From NCBI RefSeq assembly GCF_900128955.1, contig NZ_FQTY01000016.1:1-59796 (forward strand): DNA of 59,796 nucleotides, read 5' to 3'. Of the stretch, positions 1-10,248 are shown in pieces (positions within the stretch are counted from its first letter, which is position 1; each line of letters starts with the position of its first letter). The notes under the pieces were generated by a model. It did not search any database. It was not told the DNA's origin and saw only the letters and a program-made list of their open reading frames with translations. The translations under genes and the position numbers were made by a program. This stretch comes from Tissierella praeacuta DSM 18095. GTDB taxonomy: Bacteria; Bacillota; Clostridia; Tissierellales; Tissierellaceae.

Positions 1-23
1 TATAATTAAGGAGGAAAATTGAA

Positions 24-1217
24 ATGGCAAAAGCAAAATTTGAAAGAACTAAACCCCACGTAAACATAGGGACCATAGGACACGTAGACCATGGAAAAAC
101 AACATTAACAGCAGCAATTACAATGGTATTAAACAAAAGATTTGGCTCAGGAACAGTAATGAGCTATGACAACATAGATAAAGCACCAGAGGAGAGAGAA
201 AGAGGAATAACAATCTCAACATCACACGTAGAATATGAAACAGCAAACCGTCACTATGCACACGTAGACTGCCCAGGTCACGCTGACTATGTAAAGAACA
301 TGATAACAGGAGCAGCACAAATGGACGGAGCAATCTTAGTAGTATCAGCAGCAGACGGTCCAATGCCACAAACAAGAGAACATATCTTATTATCAAGACA
401 AGTAGGAGTACCAAAGATAGTAGTATTCTTAAACAAACAAGATATGGTAGATGACGAAGAACTAATTGAATTAGTAGAAATGGAAGTAAGAGAATTACTA
501 TCCGAATATGAATTTGATGGAGATAATACACCAATAACAGTAGGTTCAGCATTAAGAGCAATAGAAGAACCAGATGGACCATGGGGAGATAAAATAGTAG
601 CTCTAATGGAAACAGTAGATGAATACATTCCACAACCAGAAAGAGATACAGACAAACCATTCCTAATGCCAGTAGAAGACGTATTCTCAATTACAGGAAG
701 AGGAACAGTAGCAACAGGAAGAGTAGAAAGAGGAGTAGTAAAAACAGGAGACAACGTAGAAATCGTTGGTCTATCAGAAGAAGCAAGAACAGTAGTAGTA
801 ACAGGAGTAGAAATGTTTAGAAAACTACTAGACGAAGCACAAGCAGGAGATAATATAGGAGCACTTCTAAGAGGAGTACAAAGGAACGAAATTGAAAGAG
901 GTCAAGTATTAGCAAAACCAAAATCAATAAAACCTCATACAAAATTCGAATCAGAAGTATATGTACTATCAAAAGAAGAGGGTGGAAGACATACACCATT
1001 CTTTAATGGATATAGACCACAATTCTACTTTAGAACAACAGACGTAACAGGAGATATAAAACTAGAAGAAGGCGTAGAAATGGTAATGCCAGGAGATAAC
1101 GCAAGATTTAGTATAGAATTAATCACACCAATAGCAATGGAAGAAGGACTAAGATTTGCTATACGTGAAGGTGGAAGAACAGTAGGAGCAGGAGTTGTAA
1201 CTAAAGTTCTTGAATAA
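24..1217 (+). CDS. tuf: Translation elongation factor Tu
   Basis: EF-Tu is the GTPase that carries aminoacyl-tRNA to the ribosomal A site. The 397-residue protein has the usual full length. The G1 motif GHVDHGKT lies near residue 19, DCPGH near 81 and NKQD near 136, followed by the two beta-barrel domains. AAGGAGG sits about 8 bases before the ATG. It lies just upstream of the S10 operon, as is common in Firmicutes, probably behind fusA, which is outside the window. Codon use is extremely biased to A-ending codons (GTA, ACA, AGA, GGA), more than in the ribosomal genes that follow; this fits very high expression and creates long antisense open frames. Confidence 0.99.
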   Translation: MAKAKFERTKPHVNIGTIGHVDHGKTTLTAAITMVLNKRFGSGTVMSYDNIDKAPEERERGITISTSHVEYETANRHYAHVDCPGHADYVKNMITGAAQMDGAILVVSAADGPMPQTREHILLSRQVGVPKIVVFLNKQDMVDDEELIELVEMEVRELLSEYEFDGDNTPITVGSALRAIEEPDGPWGDKIVALMETVDEYIPQPERDTDKPFLMPVEDVFSITGRGTVATGRVERGVVKTGDNVEIVGLSEEARTVVVTGVEMFRKLLDEAQAGDNIGALLRGVQRNEIERGQVLAKPKSIKPHTKFESEVYVLSKEEGGRHTPFFNGYRPQFYFRTTDVTGDIKLEEGVEMVMPGDNARFSIELITPIAMEEGLRFAIREGGRTVGAGVVTKVLE

Positions 1218-1237
1218 TTTTTAAGTTTAGATATAAA

Positions 1238-1267
1238 GCGGGGACCCGAAAATTAGTGGGCCCCTGC
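1238..1267 (+). terminator. GC-rich hairpin after tuf
   Basis: GCGGGG-A-CCC pairs with GGG-CCCCTGC around a short AT-rich loop, giving a strong stem 20 bases after the tuf stop. No T-run follows, so it is not a textbook intrinsic terminator; it could be a pause site, an mRNA 3'-end stabiliser or a weak terminator. Confidence 0.5.
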
Positions 1268-1315
1268 TAATGTCTAAAGATGTATAAAAAAACTTGAGTT
1301 TATTTAAAAAAAAGC

Positions 1316-1342
1316 TTGAGTTTTCACTTGGTTTATTATAAA
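1316..1342 (+). promoter_or_regulatory. Possible promoter of the S10 operon
   Basis: TTGAGT (1316-1321) and TATAAA (1337-1342) resemble a sigma-A promoter, but the spacing of 15 bases is short. It sits between tuf and the structured leader, which is where an S10 promoter is expected. An alternative TTGAGT lies a few bases upstream. Confidence 0.4.
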
Positions 1343-1359
1343 ATGTAGTAGTGTTCAAT

Positions 1360-1550
1360 TTTAGACATTGCGATGATGCAAAAGGTGGCTGTTAAAAACA
1401 GGGAATTTTTGCTGAGAATGTCCGGTTATAAATCGGGCGACTGGGATTGCCGTTGTTTTTATTTAAAAAAATAACAACACACCTGGAGGTGTGTATCGGC
1501 AACGCCAAGTCGCATGTAACAAAACAGCATGCGATAGAAGGAGGGAATTA
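1360..1550 (+). promoter_or_regulatory. Structured leader of the S10 operon
   Basis: A 190-base non-coding leader precedes rpsJ and holds several stems. ACACACCT (1477-1484) pairs with AGGTGTGT (1487-1494), and CGCATG (1511-1516) pairs with CATGCG (1528-1533) just before the ribosome binding site. The upstream part (GATGATGC, then TGTCCGG and CGGGCGACTGGGATTGCCG) resembles, from memory, a segment found before rpsJ in other clostridia. A ribosomal-protein autoregulatory leader, probably responding to a product of this operon such as L4, is the likely role; the ligand is inferred. Confidence 0.6.
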
Positions 1551-1551
1551 A

Positions 1552-1869
1552 ATGTCAAACAATGGTAAACAAAAAATAAGAATTAGGTTAAAGGCTTATG
1601 ATCATGAGCTTCTAGATGCATCAGCTCAAAGAATAGTTGAAACTGCTAAGAGAACAGGTGCAACTGTTTCAGGTCCGGTACCATTACCAACTGAAAAAGA
1701 AATAATAACAATATTAAGAGCTGTTCATAAGTACAAAGATTCTAGAGAGCAATTCGAGCAAAGAACTCATAAGAGATTAATCGATATCTTAAACCCAAAT
1801 CAAAAGACTGTAGATTCACTTATGAAATTGAATTTACCTGCGGGAGTAGATATTGAAATTAGATCATAA
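1552..1869 (+). CDS. rpsJ: 30S ribosomal protein S10
   Basis: S10 belongs to the 30S head and, as NusE, joins transcription antitermination complexes. The 105-residue protein shows the typical [15 protein letters not shown] start, the HKRLIDI segment and the C-terminal [19 protein letters not shown] precedes the ATG. It is the first gene of the S10 operon and follows the structured leader. Confidence 0.98.
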   Translation: MSNNGKQKIRIRLKAYDHELLDASAQRIVETAKRTGATVSGPVPLPTEKEIITILRAVHKYKDSREQFEQRTHKRLIDILNPNQKTVDSLMKLNLPAGVDIEIRS

Positions 1870-1925
1870 GGATATTTATATGATTACTTAAAGTAATCCG
1901 CTGTAAGATAATAGGAGGTGTAGTA

Positions 1926-2552
1926 ATGAAAAACATAATGGGAAGAAAAATTGGAATGACTCAAATTTTCAAAGAAGATGGATCTGTAGTTCCAGTAACA
2001 GTTGTTGAAGCTGGTCCTTTAGTTGTTGTTCAAAAGAAAACTGTTGAGATAGATGGATATAATGCAATCCAAGTGGGATTTCAAGATATAAAAGAACAAA
2101 GAATAAACAAGCCTATGAAAGGTCATTTTAATAAAGGAAATGTAGCATATAAGAAATACTTAAAAGAATTTAAAGTAGAAAACCCAGACGAATATGAAAT
2201 AGGACAGGAAATAAAAGCAGACGTATTTGCAGAAGGGGATTTAGTTGATGTTATTGGTGTTTCTAAAGGTAAAGGAACCCAAGGTGTTATAAAGAGACAT
2301 GGCTTTGGTAGAGGAAGAGAATCTCATGGTTCTAAATTCCATAGAGCACCAGGTGGTATGTCAGCAGGTACTTACCCAGGAAGAGTATTTAAAGGTCATA
2401 GAATGATGGGTAGAATGGGAAATGAAAGAGTAACTGTACAAAATCTTGAAGTAGTTAGAGTAGATGTTGATAAAAATCTAATCCTTATAAAAGGTGCAAT
2501 TCCAGGACCTAAGAAGGGAATAGTAACTATAAAAGAAACGGTTAAAAAGTAA
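1926..2552 (+). CDS. rplC: 50S ribosomal protein L3
   Basis: L3 is an early assembly protein that binds 23S rRNA near the peptidyl-transferase centre. The 208-residue protein opens with [11 protein letters not shown] and contains the conserved loop around [20 protein letters not shown] (residues about 137-156) that reaches toward the active site. The start is preceded by AGGAGGTG. It lies in standard order between rpsJ and rplD. Confidence 0.98.
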   Translation: MKNIMGRKIGMTQIFKEDGSVVPVTVVEAGPLVVVQKKTVEIDGYNAIQVGFQDIKEQRINKPMKGHFNKGNVAYKKYLKEFKVENPDEYEIGQEIKADVFAEGDLVDVIGVSKGKGTQGVIKRHGFGRGRESHGSKFHRAPGGMSAGTYPGRVFKGHRMMGRMGNERVTVQNLEVVRVDVDKNLILIKGAIPGPKKGIVTIKETVKK

Positions 2553-2579
2553 TAATTAAGGCGGAAAGGAGGATGCAAA

Positions 2580-3203
2580 ATGCCTAAGGTAAATGTTTAT
2601 AACATGTTAGGAGAACAAGTAGGAGAAATTGAGTTAGATGAAAATATATTTGGTGTTGAAGTAAACCAACATGTAGTTTATGAAGTTGTAAAAAACCAAC
2701 TTGCTAATAAAAGACAAGGAACACAATCTGCTAAAACTAGAGCAGAAGTAAGAGGCGGTGGTAGAAAGCCTTGGAGACAAAAAGGTACAGGTAGAGCTCG
2801 TCAAGGAAGTATCAGAGCACCACATTTCACAGGTGGTGGAGTTACATTTGCACCAAAACCAAGAGACTACAGTTATAGTGTACCTAAGAAAGTTAGAAGA
2901 CTTGCAATGAAATCTGCATTAACTTCAAAGGTTTTAAATAATGAAATAATAGTAATAGATGAAATAAACTTTGATGCTCCAAAGACTAAGGATATGGCTA
3001 ATTTCTTAACTAAAATAAATGCAGATAAAAAGGCTTTAATAGTTATGGGAGATAAGAATGAAAATGTTATAAGATCAGCAAATAACATTCCGAATGTACA
3101 AACTGCTCTTGTTAATACATTAAATGTTTATGATATATTAAAATATAATTCATTTATTATAACTAAAGATGCAGTAAGAAAAGTGGAGGAGGTGTATGCA
3201 TAA
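2580..3203 (+). CDS. rplD: 50S ribosomal protein L4
   Basis: L4 lines the peptide exit tunnel and in several bacteria represses its own operon. The 207-residue protein has the extended loop rich in Gly and Arg ([20 protein letters not shown], about residues 58-77) that enters the tunnel. AAAGGAGG precedes the start. Its stop overlaps the rplW start by one base (TAATG), which suggests translational coupling. Confidence 0.98.
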   Translation: MPKVNVYNMLGEQVGEIELDENIFGVEVNQHVVYEVVKNQLANKRQGTQSAKTRAEVRGGGRKPWRQKGTGRARQGSIRAPHFTGGGVTFAPKPRDYSYSVPKKVRRLAMKSALTSKVLNNEIIVIDEINFDAPKTKDMANFLTKINADKKALIVMGDKNENVIRSANNIPNVQTALVNTLNVYDILKYNSFIITKDAVRKVEEVYA

Positions 3204-3496
3204 TGCGTAATCCACACGATATTATCATCAGACCAATAATAACTGAGAGAAGTATGGATGATATGGCATATGGTAAATATACTTTTGTTGTTGATAAAAG
3301 AACAAACAAGGCGGAAGTAAAAAAAGCTATAGAAACTATATTTGATGTAAAAGTTGAGAAGGTTAGTGTAATGAATATGCTTGGTAAAGTTAAAAGACAA
3401 GGAATTCATTCAGGTAAAAGACCAGATTGGAAAAAAGCTATAGTAAAATTAACGGAAGATTCTAAGAGAATAGAATTCTTCGAAGGAATGGAATAG
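3203..3496 (+). CDS. rplW: 50S ribosomal protein L23
   Basis: L23 sits at the tunnel exit and is a docking site for trigger factor and SRP. The 97-residue protein carries the family features: [11 protein letters not shown] near the N-terminus, [20 protein letters not shown] in the middle and the [16 protein letters not shown] basic loop. It starts within the stop codon of rplD. Confidence 0.98.
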   Translation: MRNPHDIIIRPIITERSMDDMAYGKYTFVVDKRTNKAEVKKAIETIFDVKVEKVSVMNMLGKVKRQGIHSGKRPDWKKAIVKLTEDSKRIEFFEGME

Positions 3497-3521
3497 AAAT
3501 TTCATAGAAGGAGGGAAAACG

Positions 3522-4352
3522 ATGAGCGTTAGAAAATTTAAAGCAACTTCCCCTGCACTTAGACAGATGACAGTTTCTACATTTGAAGAGATAACAAAAA
3601 AAGAGCCAGAAAAATCACTACTTATTAACTTAAATAGAAGTGGTGGAAGAAACTCACAAGGTAGAATCACTATTCGCCATAGGGGTGGTGGAGCTAAGAG
3701 AAAATATAGAATAATAGATTTTAAAAGAGATAAAGATGGTATACCGGGTCGTGTTGCTGCTATTGAATATGATCCAAATAGAACAGCTAATATAGCGCTT
3801 ATTAATTATGTTGATGGTGAAAAAAGATATATTTTAGCACCACATAATTTAAAAGTTGGAGATTTAATAGAATCTGGCGAAAATGCAGATATTAAAATAG
3901 GTAATGCATTGGAGTTAAAAGATATTCCAGTAGGTACAAATGTCCATAACGTAGAATTACAACCAGGAAAAGGTGGTCAACTTGTTAGATCAGCAGGTGC
4001 ATCAGCTCAACTAATGGCAAAAGAAGGAGAGTTTGCACAACTTAGATTACCTTCAGGAGAATTTAGATTAGTTAGACTTAACTGCCGTGCAACAATTGGT
4101 CAAGTAGGAAATATATCTCACGAGCTTATTACAATAGGTAAGGCTGGTAGAACTAGACATATGGGTATCAGACCAACAGTTAGAGGTAGTGCAATGAACC
4201 CTGTAGACCATCCACATGGTGGTGGAGAAGGTAGAGCTCCAATAGGTATGCCTGCACCATTGACTCCATGGGGTAAACCTGCAATGGGATTAAAAACTAG
4301 GAAGAAAAATAAAAAATCAGACAAATATATCGTGAGAAGAAGAACTAAGTAG
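3522..4352 (+). CDS. rplB: 50S ribosomal protein L2
   Basis: L2 binds 23S rRNA and supports subunit joining and peptidyl transfer. The 276-residue length is normal. [16 protein letters not shown] lies near the N-terminus, and the signature around [14 protein letters not shown] near residue 230 holds the conserved His. AAGGAGGG precedes the ATG. It lies between rplW and rpsS. Confidence 0.98.
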   Translation: MSVRKFKATSPALRQMTVSTFEEITKKEPEKSLLINLNRSGGRNSQGRITIRHRGGGAKRKYRIIDFKRDKDGIPGRVAAIEYDPNRTANIALINYVDGEKRYILAPHNLKVGDLIESGENADIKIGNALELKDIPVGTNVHNVELQPGKGGQLVRSAGASAQLMAKEGEFAQLRLPSGEFRLVRLNCRATIGQVGNISHELITIGKAGRTRHMGIRPTVRGSAMNPVDHPHGGGEGRAPIGMPAPLTPWGKPAMGLKTRKKNKKSDKYIVRRRTK

Positions 4353-4378
4353 TTAAATATCTGAAAGGAGGAGTAATC

Positions 4379-4663
4379 ATGGGTAGATCTCTTAAAAAAG
4401 GACCCTTTTGTGATGACCATCTTCTTAAAAAAGTAGAAGAGTTAAATAAAAATAATGATAAAAAAGTTATTAAAACATGGTCACGCCGTTCAACTATATT
4501 TCCAGAAATGGTTGGTCATACAATAGCAGTACATGATGGAAGAAAACACGTGCCTATATATATTACAGAAGATATGGTAGGTCACAAACTAGGTGAGTTT
4601 GTTCCAACGAGAACATTTAGATCTCATGTTGATAAAAACGAAAGGTCATCTGGTGTAAGATAA
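4379..4663 (+). CDS. rpsS: 30S ribosomal protein S19
   Basis: S19 forms a complex with S13 in the 30S head. The 94-residue protein starts [19 protein letters not shown] and contains [26 protein letters not shown], both diagnostic. AAAGGAGGAG precedes the ATG. Standard position between rplB and rplV. Confidence 0.98.
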   Translation: MGRSLKKGPFCDDHLLKKVEELNKNNDKKVIKTWSRRSTIFPEMVGHTIAVHDGRKHVPIYITEDMVGHKLGEFVPTRTFRSHVDKNERSSGVR

Positions 4664-4683
4664 AGAAGAAGGAGGGAAATATA

Positions 4684-5019
4684 GTGGAAGCTAGAGCTAT
4701 AGCCAAATATGTACGAATTTCACCACTAAAGGTAAATTTCATATGTAAAGAAATTAGAGGCAAACAAGTGGATGAAGCTTTATCAATTTTAAGATTTACA
4801 CCTAAACAAGGTGCGAGAGTTCTTGAAAAAGTTTTAACATCTGCAATTGCTAATGCTGAAAATAACTTCAATATGGATAGAGATAATCTTTTTGTAGCTG
4901 ATGCCTATGCAAATGATGGCCCACATATGAAAAGATTTAGACCTAAAGCAAGAGGTATGGCTTATCCAATATTAAAGAGAAGTAGTCATATAGGAGTAGT
5001 TGTAAAAGAAAGAGATTAG
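4684..5019 (+). CDS. rplV: 50S ribosomal protein L22
   Basis: L22 contacts all 23S rRNA domains and its hairpin lines the exit tunnel, where macrolide-resistance mutations occur. The 111-residue protein starts from GTG, with AAGGAGGG upstream. It shows ARYVRISPLKV-like RAIAKYVRISPLKVNFI and the hairpin with MKRFRPKARGMAYPILKRSSHI. Confidence 0.98.
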   Translation: MEARAIAKYVRISPLKVNFICKEIRGKQVDEALSILRFTPKQGARVLEKVLTSAIANAENNFNMDRDNLFVADAYANDGPHMKRFRPKARGMAYPILKRSSHIGVVVKERD

Positions 5020-5036
5020 AAAAGGAGGGATAGTTA

Positions 5037-5705
5037 ATGGGTCAAAAGGTTAACCCACATGGTTTAAGGGTCGGAATAATTAAAGATTGGGATTCAAAAT
5101 GGTATGCTGATAAAAAGACTTTTAATGAATATTTAGTGGAAGACAATAAAATACGTGAATTTGTTAAGAAAAAACTATTCATCTCTGGTGTTTCTAAAAT
5201 TGAAATTGAAAGAGCTGCGAATAGAATTAAACTTACAGTATATACAGCTAAGCCAGGGATGGTTATAGGAAAAGGTGGTTCTGGAGTAGAAGAACTAAGA
5301 TTAGATATTGAAAAAATGACTAAAAAGTCTGTAGTTGTAAATGTTGAAGAAATTAAAATCCCAGAGCTAGATGCTCAATTAGTTGCTGAAAACATTGCTT
5401 CACAACTTGAAAGAAGAGTTTCATTTAGAAGAGCAATGAAACAAGCAATCCAAAGAACTATGAGATCTGGAGGAAAAGGAATTAAAACTTCAGTATCAGG
5501 AAGACTTGGTGGAGCAGATATGGCCAGAACTGAAGGGTATAGTGAAGGAACAATACCTCTACAAACATTAAGAGCTGACATAGATTATGGTTTTGCTGAA
5601 GCAGATACTACTTATGGTAAGCTTGGAGTAAAAGTATGGTTATATAAAGGTGAAGTTCTTCCTACTAAAAAGGTAGAAAAAGTAGAGAAAACTGTAGAAG
5701 AATAG
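5037..5705 (+). CDS. rpsC: 30S ribosomal protein S3
   Basis: S3 lines the mRNA entry tunnel and helps unwind mRNA. The 222-residue protein begins [18 protein letters not shown], has a KH domain around [16 protein letters not shown] (residues about 73-88) and a C-terminal domain with [29 protein letters not shown] precedes the start. Confidence 0.98.
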   Translation: MGQKVNPHGLRVGIIKDWDSKWYADKKTFNEYLVEDNKIREFVKKKLFISGVSKIEIERAANRIKLTVYTAKPGMVIGKGGSGVEELRLDIEKMTKKSVVVNVEEIKIPELDAQLVAENIASQLERRVSFRRAMKQAIQRTMRSGGKGIKTSVSGRLGGADMARTEGYSEGTIPLQTLRADIDYGFAEADTTYGKLGVKVWLYKGEVLPTKKVEKVEKTVEE

Positions 5706-5735
5706 AAAAAATTCCGTAGGAAGGAGGAAAATAAG

Positions 5736-6179
5736 ATGTTAATGCCTAAAAGAGTAAAATATCGTAGAGTTCATAGAGGAAGAATGAAGGGAAAGGCTAC
5801 TCGTGGAAATACGATTACTTATGGAGAATTTGGTTTGCAAGCATTAGAGCCAACTTGGATTACTTCTAATCAAATAGAGGCTGCAAGACGTGCTATGACA
5901 AGATATGTTAAGAGAGGCGGTAATGTTTGGATTAAAGTATTTCCAGATAAGCCAGTAACAGAAAAACCTGCTGAAACACGTATGGGTTCTGGAAAAGGTT
6001 CACCTGAGTATTGGGTAGCAGTAGTTAAACCAGGTAGAATCTTATTTGAAATGGGCGGAGTATCAGAAGAAGATGCTAGAGAAGCAATGAGACTAGCTGC
6101 ACATAAATTGTCAATAAAGACAAAGTTTGTTACTCGCGAGGAAACGCAAGAAAAGGGTGGTGAAGCTAATGAAGATTAA
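5736..6179 (+). CDS. rplP: 50S ribosomal protein L16
   Basis: L16 organises the A-site tRNA and 5S rRNA region. The 147-residue protein opens [19 protein letters not shown] and has [20 protein letters not shown] and [24 protein letters not shown] lies 9 bases before the ATG; a second ATG two codons later is possible. Its 3' end overlaps rpmC by 11 bases, suggesting coupling. Confidence 0.97.
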   Translation: MLMPKRVKYRRVHRGRMKGKATRGNTITYGEFGLQALEPTWITSNQIEAARRAMTRYVKRGGNVWIKVFPDKPVTEKPAETRMGSGKGSPEYWVAVVKPGRILFEMGGVSEEDAREAMRLAAHKLSIKTKFVTREETQEKGGEANED

Positions 6180-6375
6180 GGAAGTACGCCAATTATCAGA
6201 AGTAGAATTAAATAATAAGCTAACAGAGTTAAAAGCTGAATTATTCAACTTAAGATTTCAATTGGCTACTGGTCAATTAGATAATCCATTAAGAATAAAA
6301 GCAGTTAGAAAAGATATAGCTCGTGTTAAAACAATAGTGAGAGAACGAGAATTAGGTATAGGAAAGGAGGTTTAA
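6169..6375 (+). CDS. rpmC: 50S ribosomal protein L29
   Basis: L29 is a small helical protein at the tunnel exit. The start chosen is the ATG inside the end of rplP, giving 68 residues beginning [18 protein letters not shown]; an open frame extends upstream but encodes only out-of-frame rplP sequence. The family motif [27 protein letters not shown] is present in full. Confidence 0.96.
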   Translation: MKIKEVRQLSEVELNNKLTELKAELFNLRFQLATGQLDNPLRIKAVRKDIARVKTIVRERELGIGKEV

Positions 6376-6381
6376 TCTTAG

Positions 6382-6636
6382 ATGGAAAGAGGAAATCGTA
6401 AGGTTAGAATAGGCAATGTTGTAAGCGACAAAATGGATAAAACTGTAGTTGTTGCTGTTGAAACTTTCGTAACACATCCTTTATATAAGAAGCAAATAAG
6501 AAAAACCACTAAGTTTAAAGCTCATGATGAAAATAATGAGTGTGGAGTTGGCGATATCGTTAAAATAATGGAAACCAGACCACTTAGTAAGGATAAAAGA
6601 TGGAGAGTAGTAAATATAGTAGAGAAGGCTAAATAG
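6382..6636 (+). CDS. rpsQ: 30S ribosomal protein S17
   Basis: S17 is a primary binder of the 16S rRNA 5' domain. The 84-residue protein has [36 protein letters not shown] and [20 protein letters not shown], the OB-fold signature of the family. It follows rpmC closely, with AAAGGAGG inside the rpmC 3' end. Confidence 0.97.
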   Translation: MERGNRKVRIGNVVSDKMDKTVVVAVETFVTHPLYKKQIRKTTKFKAHDENNECGVGDIVKIMETRPLSKDKRWRVVNIVEKAK

Positions 6637-6665
6637 TCCTTTTAACTTGGAAGGGAGGTATTCGG

Positions 6666-7034
6666 ATGATTCAAACGGAAAGCCGTATGAGAATAGCTGA
6701 TAATTCAGGTGCTAAAGAAGTATTAGTTATTAGAGTATTAGGTGGAACAAATAAAAAATATGCTAGAGTTGGAGATATAGTAATTTGTACTGTTAAAACA
6801 GCAACACCAGGTGGAGTTGTTAAAAAAGGTGAGGTAGTAAAAGCTGTTGTTGTAAGAACTAAGCATGGAGTTAGAAGAAATGATGGCTCTTATATTAAAT
6901 TCGATGATAATGCAGCTGTTATTATAAAAGATGATAAGAACCCAGTAGGTACTCGTATATTCGGACCTGTTACTAGGGAGCTTAGAAGAGGAAACTTTAT
7001 GAAAATAATATCCTTGGCACCGGAAGTACTATAG
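6666..7034 (+). CDS. rplN: 50S ribosomal protein L14
   Basis: L14 forms part of the intersubunit bridge with 16S rRNA. The 122-residue length is exact for the family. [19 protein letters not shown] at the start and [28 protein letters not shown] at the end are diagnostic. Start follows GGGAGG. Confidence 0.98.
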   Translation: MIQTESRMRIADNSGAKEVLVIRVLGGTNKKYARVGDIVICTVKTATPGGVVKKGEVVKAVVVRTKHGVRRNDGSYIKFDDNAAVIIKDDKNPVGTRIFGPVTRELRRGNFMKIISLAPEVL

Positions 7035-7049
7035 GAGGAGGTGTAAAGC

Positions 7050-7364
7050 ATGCATGTAAAGAGTGGAGACACAGTAGTTGTTATTGCTGGAAAAGATAAA
7101 GGAAAAAAAGGGAAAGTGCTAAGAGTATTTCCTAATGAAAATAGAGTAATAGTTGAAGGCGTAAACATGCTTACAAAACATAAAAAAGCACAAGGTCCAA
7201 CAATCCCAGGCGGAATAGTTAAAATGGAAGGTGCGATAAATGCATCAAATGTGATGTATTTTTGTGAAAAAGATAAAACTGGAGTAAGAGTTGGTCATAA
7301 CTTACTAGCTGATGGAAGCAAGGTAAGAGTGTGTAAAAAATGTGGAGAAGTTCTAGATAAATAG
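7050..7364 (+). CDS. rplX: 50S ribosomal protein L24
   Basis: L24 is an assembly initiator on the 5' domain of 23S rRNA. The 104-residue protein has a KOW motif (SGDTVVVIAGKDKGKKGKVL) and GGIVKMEGAINASNVM. The C-terminal CKKCGEVLDK carries a Cys pair, and an earlier Cys lies in MYFCEK. GGAGGAGGTG precedes the ATG. Confidence 0.97.
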   Translation: MHVKSGDTVVVIAGKDKGKKGKVLRVFPNENRVIVEGVNMLTKHKKAQGPTIPGGIVKMEGAINASNVMYFCEKDKTGVRVGHNLLADGSKVRVCKKCGEVLDK

Positions 7365-7390
7365 TCTAATGTGGAAAGGAGGTAATAGGA

Positions 7391-7933
7391 ATGGCTTCCA
7401 GATTAAAAGAAAAATATACAAATGAAGTAGTAAATGCATTAATGGAAAAATTTCAATATGGAAACATAATGGAAGTACCAAGACTTGAAAAAGTAGTAAT
7501 CAATATGGGTATTGGAGAGGCTAGAGATAATCCAAAACTACTTGAATCAGCAGTAAAAGAATTAGAAATGATTGCAGGACAAAAACCTGTTATAACTAAG
7601 GCTAAAAAATCAATAGCGAATTTTAAGCTACGTGAAGGCATGAATATAGGTACTAAGGTTACTCTTAGAGGAGATAAAATGTACCACTTTTTAGATAAAT
7701 TAATGAATATTGCATTACCAAGAGTTAGGGACTTTAGAGGAGTAAGTGATACTTCTTTTGATGGTAGAGGAAACTATGCATTAGGAATTAAAGAACAGTT
7801 AATATTCCCTGAAATTGAATATGATAAGGTTGAATCTATTAGAGGATTAGATATCATAATCGTAACTACAGCAAAAACTGACGAAGAGGCAAAGGCGTTT
7901 TTAGGACTAATGGGTATGCCCTTTAAAAAGTAG
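7391..7933 (+). CDS. rplE: 50S ribosomal protein L5
   Basis: L5 binds 5S rRNA and contacts the P-site tRNA. The 180-residue protein shows the family features: [38 protein letters not shown] and [29 protein letters not shown] precedes the start. Standard order between rplX and rpsZ. Confidence 0.98.
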   Translation: MASRLKEKYTNEVVNALMEKFQYGNIMEVPRLEKVVINMGIGEARDNPKLLESAVKELEMIAGQKPVITKAKKSIANFKLREGMNIGTKVTLRGDKMYHFLDKLMNIALPRVRDFRGVSDTSFDGRGNYALGIKEQLIFPEIEYDKVESIRGLDIIIVTTAKTDEEAKAFLGLMGMPFKK

Positions 7934-7951
7934 AGAAGGAGGGAATTTTTT

Positions 7952-8137
7952 TTGGCAAAGAAATCTATGGTTGTTAAACAACAAAGAAAACAAAAGTTCA
8001 GTAGTAGAGAATATAATAGATGTAAAATATGCGGAAGGCCTCATGCTTATTTAAGAAAATATGGAGTATGCCGTATTTGTTTTAGAGAATTAGCATACAA
8101 AGGTCAAATACCTGGAGTTAGAAAAGCAAGCTGGTAG
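7952..8137 (+). CDS. rpsZ: 30S ribosomal protein S14, zinc-binding type
   Basis: S14 is a late assembly protein of the 30S head. This 61-residue version is the zinc-binding (C+) form: two CxxC pairs (CKIC and CRIC) around residues 24-43. The start is TTG after AGAAGGAGGG. In organisms with a second, zinc-free S14, Zur often controls the pair; no second copy is in this window, although a Zur-type regulator lies at 34.8 kb. Confidence 0.97.
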   Translation: MAKKSMVVKQQRKQKFSSREYNRCKICGRPHAYLRKYGVCRICFRELAYKGQIPGVRKASW

Positions 8138-8168
8138 CAACAAGCTTATGAAAGGAGGTAACTAAATT

Positions 8169-8564
8169 ATGATGACAGACCCAATTGCAGATATGTTAAC
8201 GAGAATAAGAAATGGAAACAATGCGAAGCATGATTCTGTTGATATTCCTGCTTCAAACATAAAAAAACAATTAGCTCAAATCCTACTAGATGAAGGGTTT
8301 ATAAAGGGCTTCGATGTAATAGATGATGGGAAACAAGGGATTATAAGAGTAGATTTAAAATATGGTAAACATAATGAAAAGGTTATATCTGGAATTAAAA
8401 GAATTTCTAAACCAGGCCTTAGAGTATATGTAAAATCTGATGAAGTTCCAAGAGTATTAGGTGGTCTTGGAATAGCAATACTTTCCACTTCTAGTGGTAT
8501 TATGACTGATAAAGTTGCTAGAAAAGAAGGAGTAGGCGGAGAAGTTATTTGTTATGTTTGGTAA
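8169..8564 (+). CDS. rpsH: 30S ribosomal protein S8
   Basis: S8 organises the central domain of 16S rRNA. The 131-residue protein starts [17 protein letters not shown]; either of two adjacent ATGs could be used. It ends with [20 protein letters not shown] and GGEVICYVW, the usual C-terminus. AAAGGAGGT lies upstream. Confidence 0.98.
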   Translation: MMTDPIADMLTRIRNGNNAKHDSVDIPASNIKKQLAQILLDEGFIKGFDVIDDGKQGIIRVDLKYGKHNEKVISGIKRISKPGLRVYVKSDEVPRVLGGLGIAILSTSSGIMTDKVARKEGVGGEVICYVW

Positions 8565-8597
8565 TAAATAGCTAAATTACGTGAAGGAGGTGCACTC

Positions 8598-9137
8598 ATG
8601 TCAAGAATAGGATTAAAGCCAATTACTATCCCAAGTGGCGTGGAGATTAAAATAAATGATAATAATTTAGTTGAGGTAAAAGGTCCTAAAGGACAATTAT
8701 CTGAGAATATAAATCCTGATATGGAAATAAAGATAGAAGATGGTGTGCTAACAGTTGGTAGACCAACTGAAAATAAAAAGCATAAATCTTTACATGGTTT
8801 ATCAAGAACTTTGATTTCAAACATGATAATAGGAGTTACAGAAGGATATTCAAAAACTCTAGAAATAGAAGGTACTGGATATAGAGCTGCAAAACAAGGA
8901 AAAAAACTAGTGTTAACTTTAGGATATTCACATCCAGTAGAGTTAGAAGATCCTGCAGGAATCGAAATAGAAGTACCAGCAGCAAACAAAATTATTGTTA
9001 AGGGTATAGATAAACAACTTGTAGGAAACTACGCAGCAAATATAAGAGCATTTAGAAAACCAGAACCTTATAAGGGTAAAGGTATCAAATATGCTGGTGA
9101 AATAATAAGACGTAAGGTTGGTAAGACTGGTAAGTAG
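8598..9137 (+). CDS. rplF: 50S ribosomal protein L6
   Basis: L6 lies near the factor-binding site of the 50S. The 179-residue protein has two similar domains, with [15 protein letters not shown] at the N-terminus and the signature around [21 protein letters not shown] at the C-terminus. GAAGGAGGTG precedes the ATG. Confidence 0.98.
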   Translation: MSRIGLKPITIPSGVEIKINDNNLVEVKGPKGQLSENINPDMEIKIEDGVLTVGRPTENKKHKSLHGLSRTLISNMIIGVTEGYSKTLEIEGTGYRAAKQGKKLVLTLGYSHPVELEDPAGIEIEVPAANKIIVKGIDKQLVGNYAANIRAFRKPEPYKGKGIKYAGEIIRRKVGKTGK

Positions 9138-9153
9138 AAGGGAGTGAAAAACA

Positions 9154-9516
9154 TTGTTTAAAAAAATAAATAAAAATGAAAATAGAAAAGCAAGACATTC
9201 AAGAGTAAGAAAGAAAATCAATGGAACTCCTGATAGACCAAGACTTAATATCTATAGGAGTGGAAATCATATATATGCTCAAATAATTGATGATTCAGTA
9301 GGTCATACATTAGTTTCAGCTTCCACACTAGATAAATCTCTTAACCTTACTTCTACTAGCAATAAAGAAGCTGCAAAACATGTTGGAGAAACTGTTGCCA
9401 AAAAGGCATTAGAAAAAGGGATAAAAGAAGTAGTGTTTGATAGAGGCGGATATATTTATCATGGAAGAATAAAGGAACTTGCTGAAGCTGCGAGAGAAGC
9501 TGGACTTAAGTTCTAA
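9154..9516 (+). CDS. rplR: 50S ribosomal protein L18
   Basis: L18 carries 5S rRNA into the 50S subunit. The 120-residue protein starts at TTG after AAGGGAGTG. It has [23 protein letters not shown], then [14 protein letters not shown] and [27 protein letters not shown], which is the diagnostic end. Confidence 0.98.
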   Translation: MFKKINKNENRKARHSRVRKKINGTPDRPRLNIYRSGNHIYAQIIDDSVGHTLVSASTLDKSLNLTSTSNKEAAKHVGETVAKKALEKGIKEVVFDRGGYIYHGRIKELAEAAREAGLKF

Positions 9517-9533
9517 TAGAAGGAGGGGAATTA

Positions 9534-10040
9534 ATGGAACGTTCATATAAAGACGGAAGTGAATTAGAATTAAAAGAAAGAGTTGTTAGCATCAACCGTG
9601 TTACTAAAGTTGTAAAAGGTGGTAGAAACTTTAGATTTAGTGCTTTAGTTGTAGTAGGAGATGGAAACGGAAATGTTGGAGTAGGAATGGCTAAGGCATT
9701 AGAAGTACCTGAAGCTATTAGAAAAGCTATTCAAGATGCTAAAAAACATATAATATCAGTTCCTCTTGTTGGAACTACAATACCACATGAAGTTATTGGA
9801 GAATTTGGAGCAGGAAGAGTATTACTAAAACCATCTAAAGAAGGTACAGGAGTTATTGCTGGTGGAGCAGTTCGTGCTGTATGTGAATTAGCTGGTATAA
9901 GAGATATAAGAACAAAATGCTTAGGAACAAATAACCCAAGAAATGTTGTTAATGCTACAGTAGAAGCTCTAAGAGGACTAAAAAGAGCAGAAGATGTTGC
10001 AAAATTAAGAGGAAAAACTGTAGAAGAAATATTAGGCTAG
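9534..10040 (+). CDS. rpsE: 30S ribosomal protein S5
   Basis: S5 acts in decoding accuracy and mRNA unwinding. The 168-residue protein has [20 protein letters not shown] (N-terminal dsRNA-binding-like domain), [22 protein letters not shown] and [28 protein letters not shown] precedes the start. Confidence 0.98.
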   Translation: MERSYKDGSELELKERVVSINRVTKVVKGGRNFRFSALVVVGDGNGNVGVGMAKALEVPEAIRKAIQDAKKHIISVPLVGTTIPHEVIGEFGAGRVLLKPSKEGTGVIAGGAVRAVCELAGIRDIRTKCLGTNNPRNVVNATVEALRGLKRAEDVAKLRGKTVEEILG

Positions 10041-10053
10041 GGGGGATTTTAGG

Positions 10054-10230
10054 ATGGCTATGATCAAAATTAAGTTGGTTAAAAGCCCTATTGGAAAACC
10101 AGAAGCTCATAGGAAAACAGTAGAGGCTCTTGGATTCAAAAAGATTGGTCAAGTAGTGGAAAAGAATGATACCCCTCAAATTAGAGGTATGATACATCAA
10201 GTAAACTACATGGTTGAAGTACTAGATTAG
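10054..10230 (+). CDS. rpmD: 50S ribosomal protein L30
   Basis: This short gene encodes 58 residues starting MAMIKIKLVKSPIGKPEAHR, with LGFKKIGQ and IRGMIHQVNYMVEV, all typical of bacterial L30. GGGGGGATTTTAGG lies upstream of the ATG. It occupies the canonical slot between rpsE and rplO. Confidence 0.96.
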   Translation: MAMIKIKLVKSPIGKPEAHRKTVEALGFKKIGQVVEKNDTPQIRGMIHQVNYMVEVLD

Positions 10231-10248
10231 ATTTAAGGAGGTGTAACT

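Noticed and set aside
118-690. Long open frames on the minus strand inside tuf
   Set aside because: They are antisense shadows of tuf caused by its skewed codon use, Leu-rich and without ribosome binding sites.
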